A stretch of 64,000 nt of DNA from Rotaria socialis. Its lineage: Eukaryota > Rotifera > Eurotatoria > Philodinida > Philodinidae. The position numbers and the translations under genes are program-made. The stretch covers positions 24,295 to 88,294 of the forward strand of contig CAJNYU010002368.1 in NCBI GenBank assembly GCA_905331475.1, read 5' to 3'. The notes below the pieces were generated by a model, which was not told where the DNA came from, did not search any database, and worked only from the letters and a program-made list of their open reading frames with translations. Shown one piece after another: positions 11,041 to 24,565 of this stretch (position 1 is the first letter of the stretch; the number at the start of each line of letters is the position of its first letter).

Positions 11041-14000
11041 ACTGTTTATCAAAGTTTTACTATTTAATAGTTTTTCTATAATTCTTACAAAAAAGGCGTC
11101 TCTGCTAAATTTTAGTCGGCAAAGACACGAATTCAAGTTAAGAAATGAATGGGTAACGTAATCAACCAATAACTATAATCACAATATAAATGTATCTACT
11201 AATCGTCTGATACAACTATTTTCGTTGTTTTTATACTTAGAAACTTTTTCCTGTCGACATTTTGCTCGTTCGATATATATACTTTCGACTAAAGCATGGT
11301 AAACCCTCTTTTTCTCTGTTTATGCTTTTTTTTTGATAGTGCAATTCAAAACTTACTATAACTCTTCATTCTATATTTTTCTTTCTATTGTTTCAGAGAG
11401 CATGTCAAAATACACAACATGATAGAGTCCCTCTTTTTTGAATAAAGTCTTTTCCTTATATGATATAAGAGTATTTTTTTATAACTCGAGCGGCATTTGT
11501 TTTTGAAATGTTTTCAAGACACTGAATTTTTCATCTTTGTTCTATGCATACAAATGATGAGTTTGCATTAAAAACACCTATGCCATACCTTAAAGGTTGG
11601 CATGCACTTTAAAGCAAAAAAATATATATAGGAAGAAGGAACGCACCGAACTAAGACTTGCACCGGGATTTTTTTGTTGACTGTTGCTACCTAAATGTTT
11701 CTTGAAAAGAGATCTTAACATACACTAATAGTTTAATATAATTTGAATTTATGCAACCAAAAATAGTTTCCTGAGAGAGTAAGACTAATTAACTATTGTT
11801 TGTTACATTTGTTTTCATGATGATACAGAAAGTGATTGTTTATAAACAAACATTCTAGATCAAACTGTTGAATCCATCTTTTCTCTTTCTGTGGTGACAT
11901 AACAACTCATAGGAATGTAGCTAAAATAAATTGTGACTCTGTCTTGTTACCATTATGATTGTTGAGAGCCGAATCAATTTCTAACATGGCACGAAATATA
12001 TTTTCAGAGACAACAATTATGTCTGACGAGAAGCTTGATTAACTGATAGAACTAAGTTATTACCTAGGTCTTTTCTATTTTAACTAACAATTGTGCTAGT
12101 ACAAATTTATAGGACAGTGTTAACTTTAGTATTTATACAATTATCAAGATGGAAAAAAATATTTATTATATTAGAAGCAAGAATATCAGTGTTAATAATA
12201 ATCTAATATCGAAGAATATATAATTATATAAATTTAGTTTCATCACACAGTGTCTCCTGCTTCGTGTTAATAATAACTATAAGAAAAAAGTAGAAAAATA
12301 AATAAATTTTTGAAAAGAATATTATTCTTGCGATAAAACGGAAACTGAAACGATGGACAAGGAAGTTCAAGCACCGGAACTTGAGCACAACGAAGATAAG
12401 CATCAGAAAGCAGAATGAGAAAATTTCAGTACATAAAGAAAAAAATAATAGAAGAATGTACTTCGTTGACAGATTAATAAAAACAATTTGTTATCTCAAC
12501 AAGAATTTCTCTTATTTTTTTATTATAAATTAATGTTATTACGACTTTCAAAAAGAAAAATAAAAAGATCTCAAATGAGAAAATGTTCTGTTATGTATGT
12601 ATCTGCAAACATTAACTAGTGCATAGGAGTTTGATTACACAAATAACTGTCTACTATTTTAACTTGTTTGAGAAATTTTATTAATTCATCAATACGTTGC
12701 ATGTTGACATTCAAGGTTTCCGCTACTCAAGCGCTAAAATCTTTTATAATGTAAAATTAGTCTGAATGTTCGGAAGACACAACACGAGAAGAAGCACTCC
12801 AGAAAAAAATATTGAACTGATTGAACTCTACAAACTGATAGAGCTTAATGGATGATATCTACGATATTTTTAAAAGTCAACAATAGAAATACAACAATAT
12901 CCTGAAATGTGATCAATACATCAATTGATATGCTATGAAATATTTTTCTAAGACTTATCGGATAAAAAAAGGAAGATTTATTTAAAATAAAGATAATTAG
13001 CTTACGTCATGCAAAAATATACTGAAGTAATAAATATGGACTTGAGTTCAGCTGAGCATTTTATGTTGAGTGTGCCAGTTTTTCTAGCAAAAGCGTGAAC
13101 AAAAAGTTTTGGTAAACACGATAAATTTGACACTTATCGTCGAATATAAATAGATAGATGTTTAGTGGATTAAACCATGAAAAGAAAAAAGAAATTAATT
13201 CAATATTAATATTAATGTGCTGTGTCATATTCGATTATTCTTGTGTTCTTTCAAACATGTAAGAGAACATAATAACAAATATCTATAGAAAGCTGATATT
13301 ATTATTATTATTATTGTTCTTTTTCTTTGTTAGCAAGTTTTAAATAATGATTAGATTTTTTGAAAAAACTTGCAAACACTTTCATGTGAAATAATTGGGC
13401 CATAGTATTGAATACTGCAAATTAATAGGATCCGACCAAATGCATGCAATAATGGTTATTTCATTATGAGAAATTAATGCTATTGAACAATTAATTATCT
13501 ATCTATCTAGATAAGCATGGTTTTTGAATATATTTTATTATTTTCGATTATTGTTTTCTTTTCTGCCGTCGATGATAATCTGTTAAAAATCAAACTATTA
13601 TATTACTATCGCTAGAAGAAAAAACAAAGAGAATCGAAAATAATAAGATATACTCGAAAGCCATGCTAATCTAAATAGGTAATCAATAGTTCAATAGAAT
13701 TAGTTTTTCATAATGAAATAAATAGTATGGCACGCACGTATGAATATGTGTTATCATTTTTTTTATATTTCCTGAAGTTCCAAATTCAGTAAAAGAAACT
13801 TCTCCATTTCATCAACTTCGTTTGCAAAAATAATATTCAGCCCAATGTAAAAAATTTTAATATCTATGCATAAATTTATTTGTTTGGAATCCAGGTGTGC
13901 TGACACGAAGTATCGTGGTGTATTGATTTCTAGTGACTGAAACGCTAGCCAGATCAGATCGCATCCTTTTCTTTCGTTTTTAAGAAAAAAGTTTCGAATT

Positions 14001-16688
14001 AAATTTAAGATGTTCCGAGTTTTTTTATCCATGTAGCAATTAATACGAGATGATTTAAAAATAATGAAAAGATTCTATCAATCGCAAAAGTTTCTTAAAC
14101 ACAACAAAATGGAAATGCAACTGCTCTAGTAGTCAATCATCGGGAAAAATATTGAATATTTTCGTTTATTTTAATTATTCACTTGTTGATTAAGTTATGA
14201 TGGATTAATATCATATTATATATAGTTTATTAACAAGCAAGGCACAATTCGAACAATATGACGATTGCAGTTTGAGATTTAACATTGCCTGAAACAATCA
14301 CCGAATGAAAACTTTAAAAAAAGATAAAGTCGAAATATTTTGATAATCAGTTGACAACACTGAGCTCTTCAAAACAGATACGTTAGTTAGAGATTTTTTA
14401 TTTGATTTAATCTATTAACATGTCTAGCTCATAATTGAACTCAACCTGCCTGTAGGGTTACATAACTGTTCTTCGCCGACTCGCAGTTTACTCGATTCGG
14501 CGCACATTTATCAATTTGTGGCGATTACTCATGCACTGACTCACAAGTTAATAGAAATTGGACTGTTTAAATATTCTACATATTGGTAATTACTCAAATT
14601 GAGAAGTTTGTAAATAGATAGGGAATTATCACTTATTATCTCTGAATACTTACATATATCTTACCATCAAACTAAAACCACTAGGCTGTATACAACTGCT
14701 GGCTTGTGTTTTTAGGCGAGAAAAACATTGATTTTCAACAGAACAATCGAAAGAGAAAGATAAGCTTTGGAAATTATGAATTTGCTCGATCCAGATGAAC
14801 TCAAGTAAATGCCACTAATATATTAGCCAAGGTGAATTTCTCTCTATAGGTTAATTCGAAATCAGTATGACTAATCTCTTGTGTATACTTCGAAACAGTT
14901 CGATCAGTGGTTGAAATCAATTTATAGGACTGGATGAACTCAATAACTCAAAACAATTTCATGCCTTTCGTAAAACATATATGAGAAACGCAAACAAATA
15001 GCCTTCTGAATAATGATATGCACAATAAAATTGCTGTTTTTTGTCAATTCACCGATTGAAAATTACACTTGAAGGAAATCAGCTCATCAATGCTTATGAG
15101 CCACTTTTCGAGTTAAAAATATTTCCCAAAGCTAGTTTTGTGTGTCTTCGTGGCTTGAATTATTCATTAGTATTAACTATTCACTTATTTTGAAAATGAA
15201 CCACACTGTGTAAATGAAAAATAAAATCAAGATAAAGATGCTTTGTTGAGAAAAGCATGAGTTTGTTTTGAGTAAAAATGTAAAATTTAGTTGGTGTAAA
15301 TTGGACAGTTGATAAAATATCTTCCTAACAATGTTTGAATGAAAATTTTTTATGGAACTATGTAAACTATTGACATGTTTAAACTAATGGCATTTTTTAT
15401 CTTGTATTTGTATGTACAGTTTCTTAATATATTATATTAATTCAAATTTTATGCCTTCATTTGCTTGTTTTTCTTTATTTATATTTTTCACACTACATCA
15501 CAGGAAGCTTGAATGTATAAAAACAAACGACTAAGTGGTATTTTTGAACAAAATTTACAATGATAATATGTAGCGAATATTCGACACTGTTTTTTATGTA
15601 AGATGCAGTTTATTGTGAATTCTAATCCAGGAACCATAATTAATAGAGAAGATTTAATTTAAACATTTATATTCAATCTTTTAAAAGCGTATTAGATTTG
15701 TTTAGTAAAATAAGAGTACAAAGAGATGAATGTTTAACAATGTCTATATTTATTGTTTTTACACTTAATTTCTCAAATATATTTTTATTCGTAACTATAC
15801 AAATATTTCGTAAAACGATGATGTTTTCCTTCAAAACAAGAATCCCACTCAGATGTATTCAACAAAATAAAATGAAGGTCTTTCTCTATTTTCAGCGATG
15901 TCTTTTGATATATCATTACTGTATTCGATCAGAATAATAGACGCTCAATTTTTTCGACAGGTGTATTATTTATTTAACAAAAATGATTTTTTTTAAAATT
16001 CGGAATAGAATAACAATACTAAATTCTATGTTTATGAACTTGATGTACGATGTTCAATGCTTCCAATTGACTGGCTACTCTTACAAAATGTCTCTTACGA
16101 GATTCAAGAAATTTTTGCCATTTTTTTAAAAGTATAGCACCAAAATCTTAAATTTTTTATATCTATACATATGATTTTCAATGAATATTTAGAATGGTAA
16201 CTCTAATGTGAAGTATATAGAAAAACCCTGAGTAATATATTATGCTTTTTGTATGAGTTTAACGTCATAATTGAAATTCGATGGATTCAAAAATTGTTAT
16301 TTAGATATTAGTTTTTACTTGATGTTTATCTATAAATCAATTGAAATGAAAAGCGTATTCGTTCAAAAATATGAATTCATTTAATTTTTAATGTACTCTT
16401 CAATTTTTTAGTCGAATTGTATTGATTATGACTTCAATAAGATGAATCTGCTCGTAACGGTTAACGTCGCGCTATAAAATATTGACGATAAACATAATTT
16501 TAGTAGACGAAATCGACATCATCACTATTGCAAAAGTTTGAGCTGTGCATTCTTAATAAAAGCGATTCATTTTCTTGTCAACAACAAATATTCGTAATCA
16601 AATTGTTAAAATTTATTATGTAATAACTGAGAAAAACATTGAAGTTTTATTAATTTGAATTAATACAATACGTTTGGAAGAAAAAGTT
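11041..16688. other. Gene-poor stretch
   Basis: No domain-bearing gene seen. Two small items stand out. A 21-codon open frame with balanced codon use occurs at 12353-12418 (+; starts MDKEVQAPE, ends HQKAE before TGA) and could be a micro-peptide or terminal exon. A short (ATT)n run is near 13304-13325. The 89-codon open frame at 13763-14032 (-) lacks any recognisable feature. Confidence 0.45.
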
Positions 16689-17105
16689 TTAACAAAGAAT
16701 TTGATCTGTTTTGATACCTGTCCTTTTCCCAACATATGTATAACAATCTCCACAAGTCATACTCCATGAACATTGCGTACTATTTGTGCACTTTGCCCAT
16801 TGTTTTTGTTTACCACGTATACCTTCTTGTTGAGTAAAACACCACCAACCAGTTGTTGGCATTTGATATTCATCAACATATGCCCAACAGTAACCTTTAT
16901 AGCAGCCACATCGACGAGACTCAATGCAACTCATTGATGCTAATGATAATTTATTTTGTTTGGTTGTAGTAGGTGACATGGATAGATCAACGGGATCATC
17001 ATTTGGATCATCATTTAATGTTTTATAAAATTCATCAATATTTTTGCCATAAATAGATATGATAAGAATAATAAAACAAAGATTAAACTTAATTAATCGA
17101 TACAT
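16689..17105 (-). CDS. Small secreted cysteine-rich protein
   Basis: A single-exon 138-residue protein with a signal peptide (residues 1-20, ending IYG). An acidic spacer (NDDPNDDPVD) follows. A compact domain contains ten cysteines (60, 66, 68, 73, 89, 106, 112, 118, 121, 138). The pattern RRCGCYKGYCWAYVDE ... GWWCFTQ ... WAKCTNSTQCS ... CGDC is dense in Cys and Trp, which suggests a disulphide-stabilised extracellular domain. I recall similar CGCYxGYCWAYxD proteins in arthropods and nematodes but cannot name the family. The start is the only ATG ahead of the signal peptide. No introns or neighbours inform function. Confidence 0.78.
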   Translation of the reverse strand: MYRLIKFNLCFIILIISIYGKNIDEFYKTLNDDPNDDPVDLSMSPTTTKQNKLSLASMSCIESRRCGCYKGYCWAYVDEYQMPTTGWWCFTQQEGIRGKQKQWAKCTNSTQCSWSMTCGDCYTYVGKRTGIKTDQILC

Positions 17106-17832
17106 TATTTTATTTAGCTAAAATAAAACGAATAGACACTTTTATATTGAAATAAAAGCAAATCTACTAACTTAATTTTACGAAATACAATGAGCAAGTA
17201 TTATTGTGTACGTTGACAAATGAATGATAGACAATATTGAACACATACAATTCTTTATATATAAATGCTCAGAGTAAAAGAGGTCAACAGAAATAAATGA
17301 TCACGTCTACGGCAGCTTATCATTGTCAGATGATATACCTCAGATTAACATAGATGTCTAATTTTGAGATGGATGAACATATTTATTTTGTATTAAGAAT
17401 AACTCAAGTAAAATGATAAGCATGCCTTTTGTGTTAGTCAAACAAAAGCATGACTTCATTTTTCAATTAATCGATAGAATAAAAAAAGTTAATTGATATA
17501 GCACAAATACATAGAGAAATGAACTAAAAAAAACAGCAACGTTATTAAAGATGATTGCCATTAACACTGTAAGAAAGTAAACATTTGAACGATCAAAATC
17601 AACTAATGTCCAATTGAATTGTACCTAAATCATTTTAAAAAATCTATCAAATTGATTAAATCAATAGCAAATTAATGCTCTTAAAATAATTCGTTTTAAA
17701 CAGACAAAGTCACATACAAAAACATACTAAGACTGAAAATTTTCGAACTGATGAGCAATGATTTCTATTTTCTTTAATCATTATCCTTTGAAGTAATCTT
17801 CAATATTTCACTTCCACACAATGATATTTTAG

Positions 17833-17892
<60 letters not shown>

Positions 17893-20886
17893 CTATTTGT
17901 TATATTAATTCGATAAATCCTACTTTGACATAAATTAGAATTAATGCAACACGCACGGTTTATAACCAAAAACCACATAAAGAATGTAAAACGAACAGAA
18001 ATTTGTCTTTTGAAAAGCAATATTCAACAAGCAAATCAATGAATATCTTTTAATATTCCAGTTTTGTGATACTAGTATGTTTCTCAATCCATATAATTAT
18101 TTTTAATTCCTATCAGGGACGTTTCGTTTATTGAAAGTTGTTCTTTGGCGTTCAACAATAGACTTCTCTCATTATTATAAATAAAAAAAAAGTCAAATGT
18201 GATTTGTTTTTTGATTGACAAAGCTGTTTTTCAGTAATCGATATTCTTTTATTCTGAAAAAGATCATCTACCGAAATATTAACTTTATATATATGTATGT
18301 TTCAATCAGGAGTTGACTAGTTCTTAAATATTACAATATAAGTAGTAGTAGAAAAATATTTTGTGAGATACTCAAAATGATTTCTATGACAACATAGCTT
18401 TGTTAACTAAACGGATAATTTTATGAAAATTTAATGTTCATCAACGACTATAAATGAGTGCTTTTCTAATAAGTAATTATTCAATTATGTAATAGAAAAT
18501 TTAATGAATCGTCTCACAGAGAAAACCTTTAAAAATTTTTATTATAATTTATCAAATCTCCGAAGAGTTTTAATTATTTTTTCTTCTAGGTAAATTTTAC
18601 AACATTTCTATGAAGTAATCCGTTGAAAGATGTTCTACCATTGCATAGAAATGTTTCTTAATTAAAGAAACTTGGTCAGTTTTTTTACACACGATTACAC
18701 CAGTGTTAATAATGTGATTAACATACTTGTGCTAAAAAAATGTTTATTTTAAGTAAATTGAGACACTATGTGTAGTATATCATTATAGATGTAATTTTTC
18801 AATTTTTATCTGTTGAAACTAAAAACAATTCATCTCCCTTATTTAAAAAATAAAATAGAAATAAACCCATTAAAAATAAGTATATTTTACTGAACAATTG
18901 AAAATATTTATTTATGCTTCTAGTTATCTTTTCTCATGTTGTATTTTTCCTAATCGATGAATCCAATATAATTTATTGAATTATTTACTCAGAGTTTTTT
19001 TCACAAAATGATTTCTATTCAGAATGTTTTACGAAATCTGAATTTTGTGTTCTATTTGAAAATATGTACAGTTTTTCCCCATAAATTTATGTATTTCGTT
19101 AAATCCAGCAACAAAAACCCTCCCGTGACCATTGATACTTCTACATGATAAAATTTAATGTCGGCATTTCTCTAGATAGAACGAACTATACCAAGGCTCT
19201 TCTATTCCATACGTTAGTTTTCTTACATACAGCGTTTATGCCCTACTCTCAATGGTGTTCGAATGTTTGATCGGCATTTTTTGTTGATTTTTGACTCAAC
19301 AGAACAGGAAAATATTTTTTTATCTAACGTCGTGTAAAACAACAAGCTGAAGGAAAAATAAAAAGAACGGATAGAAAACTCAGAACGTAGCTAAAGGACA
19401 AGATGAAATATGTGCAAAAGAAAACGCAGAATAAAAAAGATACTTATTTGCTTCTTCAGTTAACAATGCAAAACATTATCACGTGCATATTTCTACGACT
19501 TGAAAACTTAAATTAACCTTGTTCGCAGCTAGATAAGTATCAACAACAAGATTTCAATGTTTTGTTGATAAAAAGTTTTCAGCATATTAAGTTAATTTTT
19601 TACCGAAACTCTCCATCATGCGTTTGCTCTCACAGCACATCTCTAGAAGAAGATCAACGAAACATTTTACTGAGTTATTTCAATTAGAGAATAGAATCAT
19701 TCGAAGAAAAAGATGATCACTTGAGAAAATTTTGATTTATGTTTTTTTGAATATCAAATTCTACGCTTACATAAACTCTTATGTTATTGTAGGAATTTTC
19801 TATCTCTTAGAACTATAAAATATTCTGCGTATGAGAATAAATAGGTGAAAAATGTTTTATTTAATCGTGTTCAAAGAAATTCTGTATATAGATATTTATT
19901 TTCTGTATATTTTGGTCCTGTAGAGCATTCAAATTCGGTAATCTTCACTGTAGTCTTACTGATCATTTTCTGAAGTTTCTTTTAGCTTATTGGTTGTCAA
20001 AAAATTGAATGAAATATATCATGATATTACGTTGAATATGTTTCTATACTTACTTTATTATGTTTGACTGCGTTTCTCTCTATCGTTCATTAATATTCTA
20101 AACTCTCTACTGATTTTAGGTGAGTTCTAATAAGAAACTGATAGCATGCAATAGAACATTGATGAATCTATTTTCCTCTCCTATTCATTTAAATTCTTGA
20201 CTACAGAATACTTTCGGGTTAATTTTTATTTTGAATATGTATAATAAATCTTGAGATTTAGTCGACTTGATAGATGATCTGTAAAATAGAGAAAAATGAA
20301 TAAAATGTTATGTGAAACAAAAATATTAATTCATATTGTTATTTTTATTGTAAGAGATTCCTCAAGAAGGCTAAGACTGATGAAGAACATAAACTCATAT
20401 TTTCTATTAAAAATTGCTATAGAAAAATGCACAAACCTTGATTGTAATTTGAATTACTCGTGTCGCGTACAAAACAAATGAAACAATGAAGTAATCTATG
20501 ATATATATCATGTATTTGATTTTCTACCAGTTAAAGTAAAGAGAAATTAGGTTAGTTAGATGAACAAGTTCTTATTTTCACAAAATTTTTCATGCTGGAC
20601 AAAACTAATTGATCGTTTCATAATGATATCGTCATCTTAAGTATTTTAGCTTATATCACTTATTCTTTGTGTTGATGTATCATAACTTACTTCGACTTTT
20701 GAAATCGAAGGACATATGTTTAATCATTGTAGCGTCACTATAGTTGTCAGAGATAGGCAAAACTAGCAGATAAAATTCCTTATTTTGTCGCAAAAGCAAA
20801 TTACCAATTTGTGTTATAATTTATAAACTGTTAGATATTTAAAAATATTTTTTATTTACCTAATAATTCACAAAAACCATAACAAG
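17106..20886. other. Gene-free stretch
   Basis: AT-rich DNA with one long microsatellite (17836-17888). I see no coding exon, RNA gene or repeat arm. The open frame at 20296-20481 has no ATG-linked domain and I do not support it. Confidence 0.5.
17836..17888. repeat. (GA)n microsatellite
   Basis: Perfect GA dinucleotide run of 53 bp. Confidence 0.97.
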
Positions 20887-22896
20887 ATGTCGTTCACACG
20901 ATCTAGGTCTATATCACCATTACCGAGAAAGGTCAACTGTATTAAATCTCCAAAAGTATTGAAGAGTTGTATAAAACCAAGGTTTTGCAAAATATGTGCG
21001 GATAAAGCATCGATAATCAAGTATGGTACACTTTCCTGTTCATCATGTAAAACATTCTTTCGTCGCAATAGTTTTCATCCAGAAGTTCGTAGTTTATATT
21101 ATTTTTTTCTTCTTATTCTCAAAACTAATATTGGTTGTGCTTCTTTATTTTCGTAGACTGTTCGTTCGTGTTCATTGAATGGATTATGCGAAGTGAATAT
21201 GAAAACGCGAGGATATTGTACTGCTTGTCGTCTTGACAAATGTCTGCGACTGGGTATGAGCTCGGATTTAATTCGTAAAGAAGAGCAGCAAAAGTCTAGA
21301 TGTTCATCAACTTCAAAATTTAAAACTACTCCACCTGTTCTCTTTCTACAAGTGATTGTCCGTATTTATGCGAATCAACTGAATGTTAAGATTATCAGTA
21401 GATATATTTGAAAAGTGAATTCTAATTTAACATAAATTAAGAATATAGTTTTTCTTTCAAGATAGAGAGACATAAAAAAGAGGAACAATGTCATACCATG
21501 TAGTTTAATATTAGAAAAAAATCTGCTAGAAAACTATTAGTAGTGTTCATTCGAATGTGCGCCAGTTTGTGGTTAGCTTGATATTTTTAAACGATCATGT
21601 ATCCTGCAGCTATCTATCATTCTACTGGCATGTGCTACTGATATGTCATGGCTACGAGTGAGTATGATAGTATAATAGTAATAGTGAAAAAGTCTAGGAC
21701 AAAATAATTATTTTCGTATTCATTTTTTATGTCCATATTCTATATCTCATATACTGGTAGCTACGTTGTATTCGAAAAAAATGTCCATGCATACTGGGTT
21801 TTCATGATCAGAGGATAGAAACTAAATTGATATCATATTATTTTCATATCTAAAAGTGTTTTTTTTGTATTGTTTAATCTAGTTTTATATATTTTTGTGA
21901 AAAAAAATATCTTTTTTTGTAATCAAGCAAAAAGTCCACAGCTAGGGCAGTTTTGCATACCTGTGAGTCAAATTATAAAAATCTTGCTGCAGCATTTTTA
22001 ATAAATACAGAAAGGATTGCAAAGCACTTTTAAGTAAATCAATAAATTAAAACTCTCTTTTATATTAACATTAACACGCTAAATGAGAACAATTGTTCTA
22101 CACATAGTTTTCAACAGAAGGATTAACTTTCAATTTATTTTCAAAGGACCTACTACTCACGAATTATGAATGAACGCTACTCACCAATATTATAGAAGCT
22201 CATGATGAATTCAGCATAACTCCTCAATTATGTCGACTCATCGAAACGTTATCTAAATTGTCCGATGAAATGCAATGCGATGAGACAAATACATGTGATA
22301 TTGTTATTCTTATGTACGAATCAATTTTATTCTTTATAAGTTCTTCATTGGATTTTCATATGTTTACAGTAAACGACCAATCTTTTCTCGAACGCAACTT
22401 GCATGCAATCACTATCTTCTATTTCATATTAGTCTTTCGTGATACAACTTTGATTTATAAATCCAAATGTGATGACCTATTTAAAGCCGTACACGGACCA
22501 GAAATTATATTCCAAGTAAAATCCATTAACAAACAGTTAGACTTCGACTCGACTATTGTCGGATTGTTATGGATCGTTTTCGGTTTCTCATCAAATAATT
22601 TCATCATTAATGTCCATAAAAATATGCTTGCTGATAGTCTTCTATATAGTACACATCGTCTGGTTAGAAGTCAAAATGTATCTATAGAACTTCTATGGAA
22701 ATATATGATTTATCGTCATGGCTTTTCTAACTCTGTATGTCACTTTTCTCGACTTATTGGAGAATTTCTCAATTTGATTAAATATTCGGCTATAGCCTAT
22801 ATGAACACTGTAAATTATCACAAATTAGTGGATAATGCTCTTAAGAAAATGAAACAATTACAAATAACTGATTCGAAAGAGCACGTTCAATTGTAA
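20887..22896 (+). CDS. Nuclear hormone receptor, possibly disrupted by an in-frame TGA
   Basis: Exon 1 is 20887-21084, exon 2 is 21157-21351 and exon 3 is 22147-22896, all joined in phase 0 (72-bp and 795-bp introns). The joined frame is 380 codons. The DNA-binding domain is intact. Finger one has C34, C37, C51 and C54 (C-x2-C-x13-C-x2-C, then KTFFRR). Finger two has C71, C77, C87 and C90, then RLDKCLRLGM. A short hinge leads to a divergent ligand-binding domain whose first helix reads LTNYE-stop-TLLTNIIEAHDEF. The stop is TGA at 22171-22173 (codon 140), where related receptors usually have Trp. Either the gene is a recent pseudogene, or splicing from a donor at 21362 to the acceptor at 22194-22195 skips the stop at the cost of part of that helix. 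Nuclear receptors are ligand-regulated transcription factors. Confidence 0.8.
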
Positions 22897-23186
22897 GACA
22901 AAGAAATATGTTGATTCACTTGTACACTTATGTGTTGTTTTCTTATTCTATATCGTCAATCAAATTAAATTAAAATAATATAATGAAGCGAGAAGTCAAA
23001 CTATTCCCTAGTGTTAATATACGTTAAATAACAATTGACATGGGGAAAAAAAGAATACTCTGATATTAACTAAGACTTTAACTGAATCTATTTAATGACC
23101 AATATCAAATGAAAAATCAATTGTGAAAACTAGTAAAATATACCATTTAAAAAAGTAAATATGTTGTTTTTTTAATTAGTCTAATC

Positions 23187-24557
23187 TAGGGATGTGCAGT
23201 GTTGGTGTACTGACCACCGACTTGCACCGACGATGTACTCAGTGGAGCACCGACTACAATGTCGTCGGTGTCACTGACACGCCGATTTCACTGACACCGA
23301 CTTCACCGACTACGCTGGGAACACTGACCGCACCGATATCGGTGTTCACTGGAACACTGGTACACAGACAATTTCTGGTTAACTAAAGTAATATGGACTA
23401 CTGCCGTATCTTCTGGAAGAAAAATACACATGAGAAAGAAGATTGCATTGAATAAGACAACATGATCAGGGCAACTTTTCAATTTTGTTTCTTATAGTTG
23501 ACTATATTGAAAAGTAGTTTCTTCTTTAAATTTCTTATATTTGTGTTTTTTTGGAAGATTTACTTCTTCTATTACGTCATTGGTATTATTATTTGGCGAA
23601 GATTCGTTATATTTTTTCGCATTATTTAAAGTATCAATTTTGTTCGTGTCGAAGCAATATATATTAGTATTTTATAACCTTGTTTCTATTCTTTGGGTGT
23701 CTTTCATTATGTTGTTTAAGATTAAACTTTTAAAAATAAAATTCCAAGCGATAAACTAAAATTATACTTCAAGGTACATCTGAAATAACTTGTTTCCTTG
23801 ACTAAAAGATACAAACTAGCATCGTCACAAAACGTCACATTGATTATATGAATCATGAAGCTTGTATGGTAGTAACGATACGCATTGATTTTAGGCAGTT
23901 TTAAATAAACACTATGAAGCTGCCACTGTCCGTTGGTGAATTCAACAGAATCAATGATGTAAAATTAAATTTAATAATTTCAATACGAATACGACCTAAA
24001 CTACACAGTCCAACTTAGATTCTCTTTGTTGCGCAGAATAAATACGTTGATTCAATTAAAATTTTAGTATTTCTAGCTATATGAATAAATCTGAATCTTT
24101 CTTGAACGTTCGTTCCAGAACAAGAAGTGCTACGTAGCACACCAAAATAATGAAGTAAATTGTTGAGATGTTTTGAATTGAACGATGGTACTCACGTATT
24201 CGAGTAAAATAATAAGTGATGTAATCCATCGAAGTTTGTTGTGTTATTTAAAATTATAGATTCTTCAAGATTATGATACCTTTGGGAAAGATGTATATTT
24301 TGACAGATGCAATGGTTCAGTGTCCTGAACTTCAGAGACCCTCAGTGCTTCAGTGAACACTGATTGAATTATTCAGTGTTCCCAGCGTAGCCGGTGAAGT
24401 CGGTGTCAGTGAAATCGGCATGCCAGCGACACCGACGACCGTGTAGTCGGTGCTCCACGGAGTACACCGTCGGTGCAAGTTGGTGCTCCGCTGGACACAC
24501 CGCCGGTGCACTCAGTGGTCAGTTATTCAGTTTTTACACCGACACTGCACATCCCTT
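23187..24557. mobile_element. 1.37-kb hAT-type non-autonomous element
   Basis: The left end is TAGGGATGTGCAGTGTTGG and the right end inverted is AAGGGATGTGCAGTGTCGG. The flanking octamers GTCTAATC (23179-23186) and GTCTAAAC (24558-24565) match at seven of eight positions. Both ends, 23187-23375 and 24327-24557, are filled with variants of CACCGAC/GTCGGTG. The AT-rich interior of about 950 bp has no transposase. End sequence and target length fit the hAT superfamily. Confidence 0.88.
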
Positions 24558-24565
24558 GTCTAAAC

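Noticed and set aside
10614-11169. Several overlapping open frames on both strands
   Set aside because: They arise because the GC-rich MITE has few stop codons; only the FLYWCH-like portion outside the MITE has protein similarity.
9531-22173. Genetic-code reassignment of TGA to Trp
   Set aside because: Intact genes in the window use TGG for Trp, and at least the DUF1275 and GPCR genes end in TGA, so the standard code is in use.
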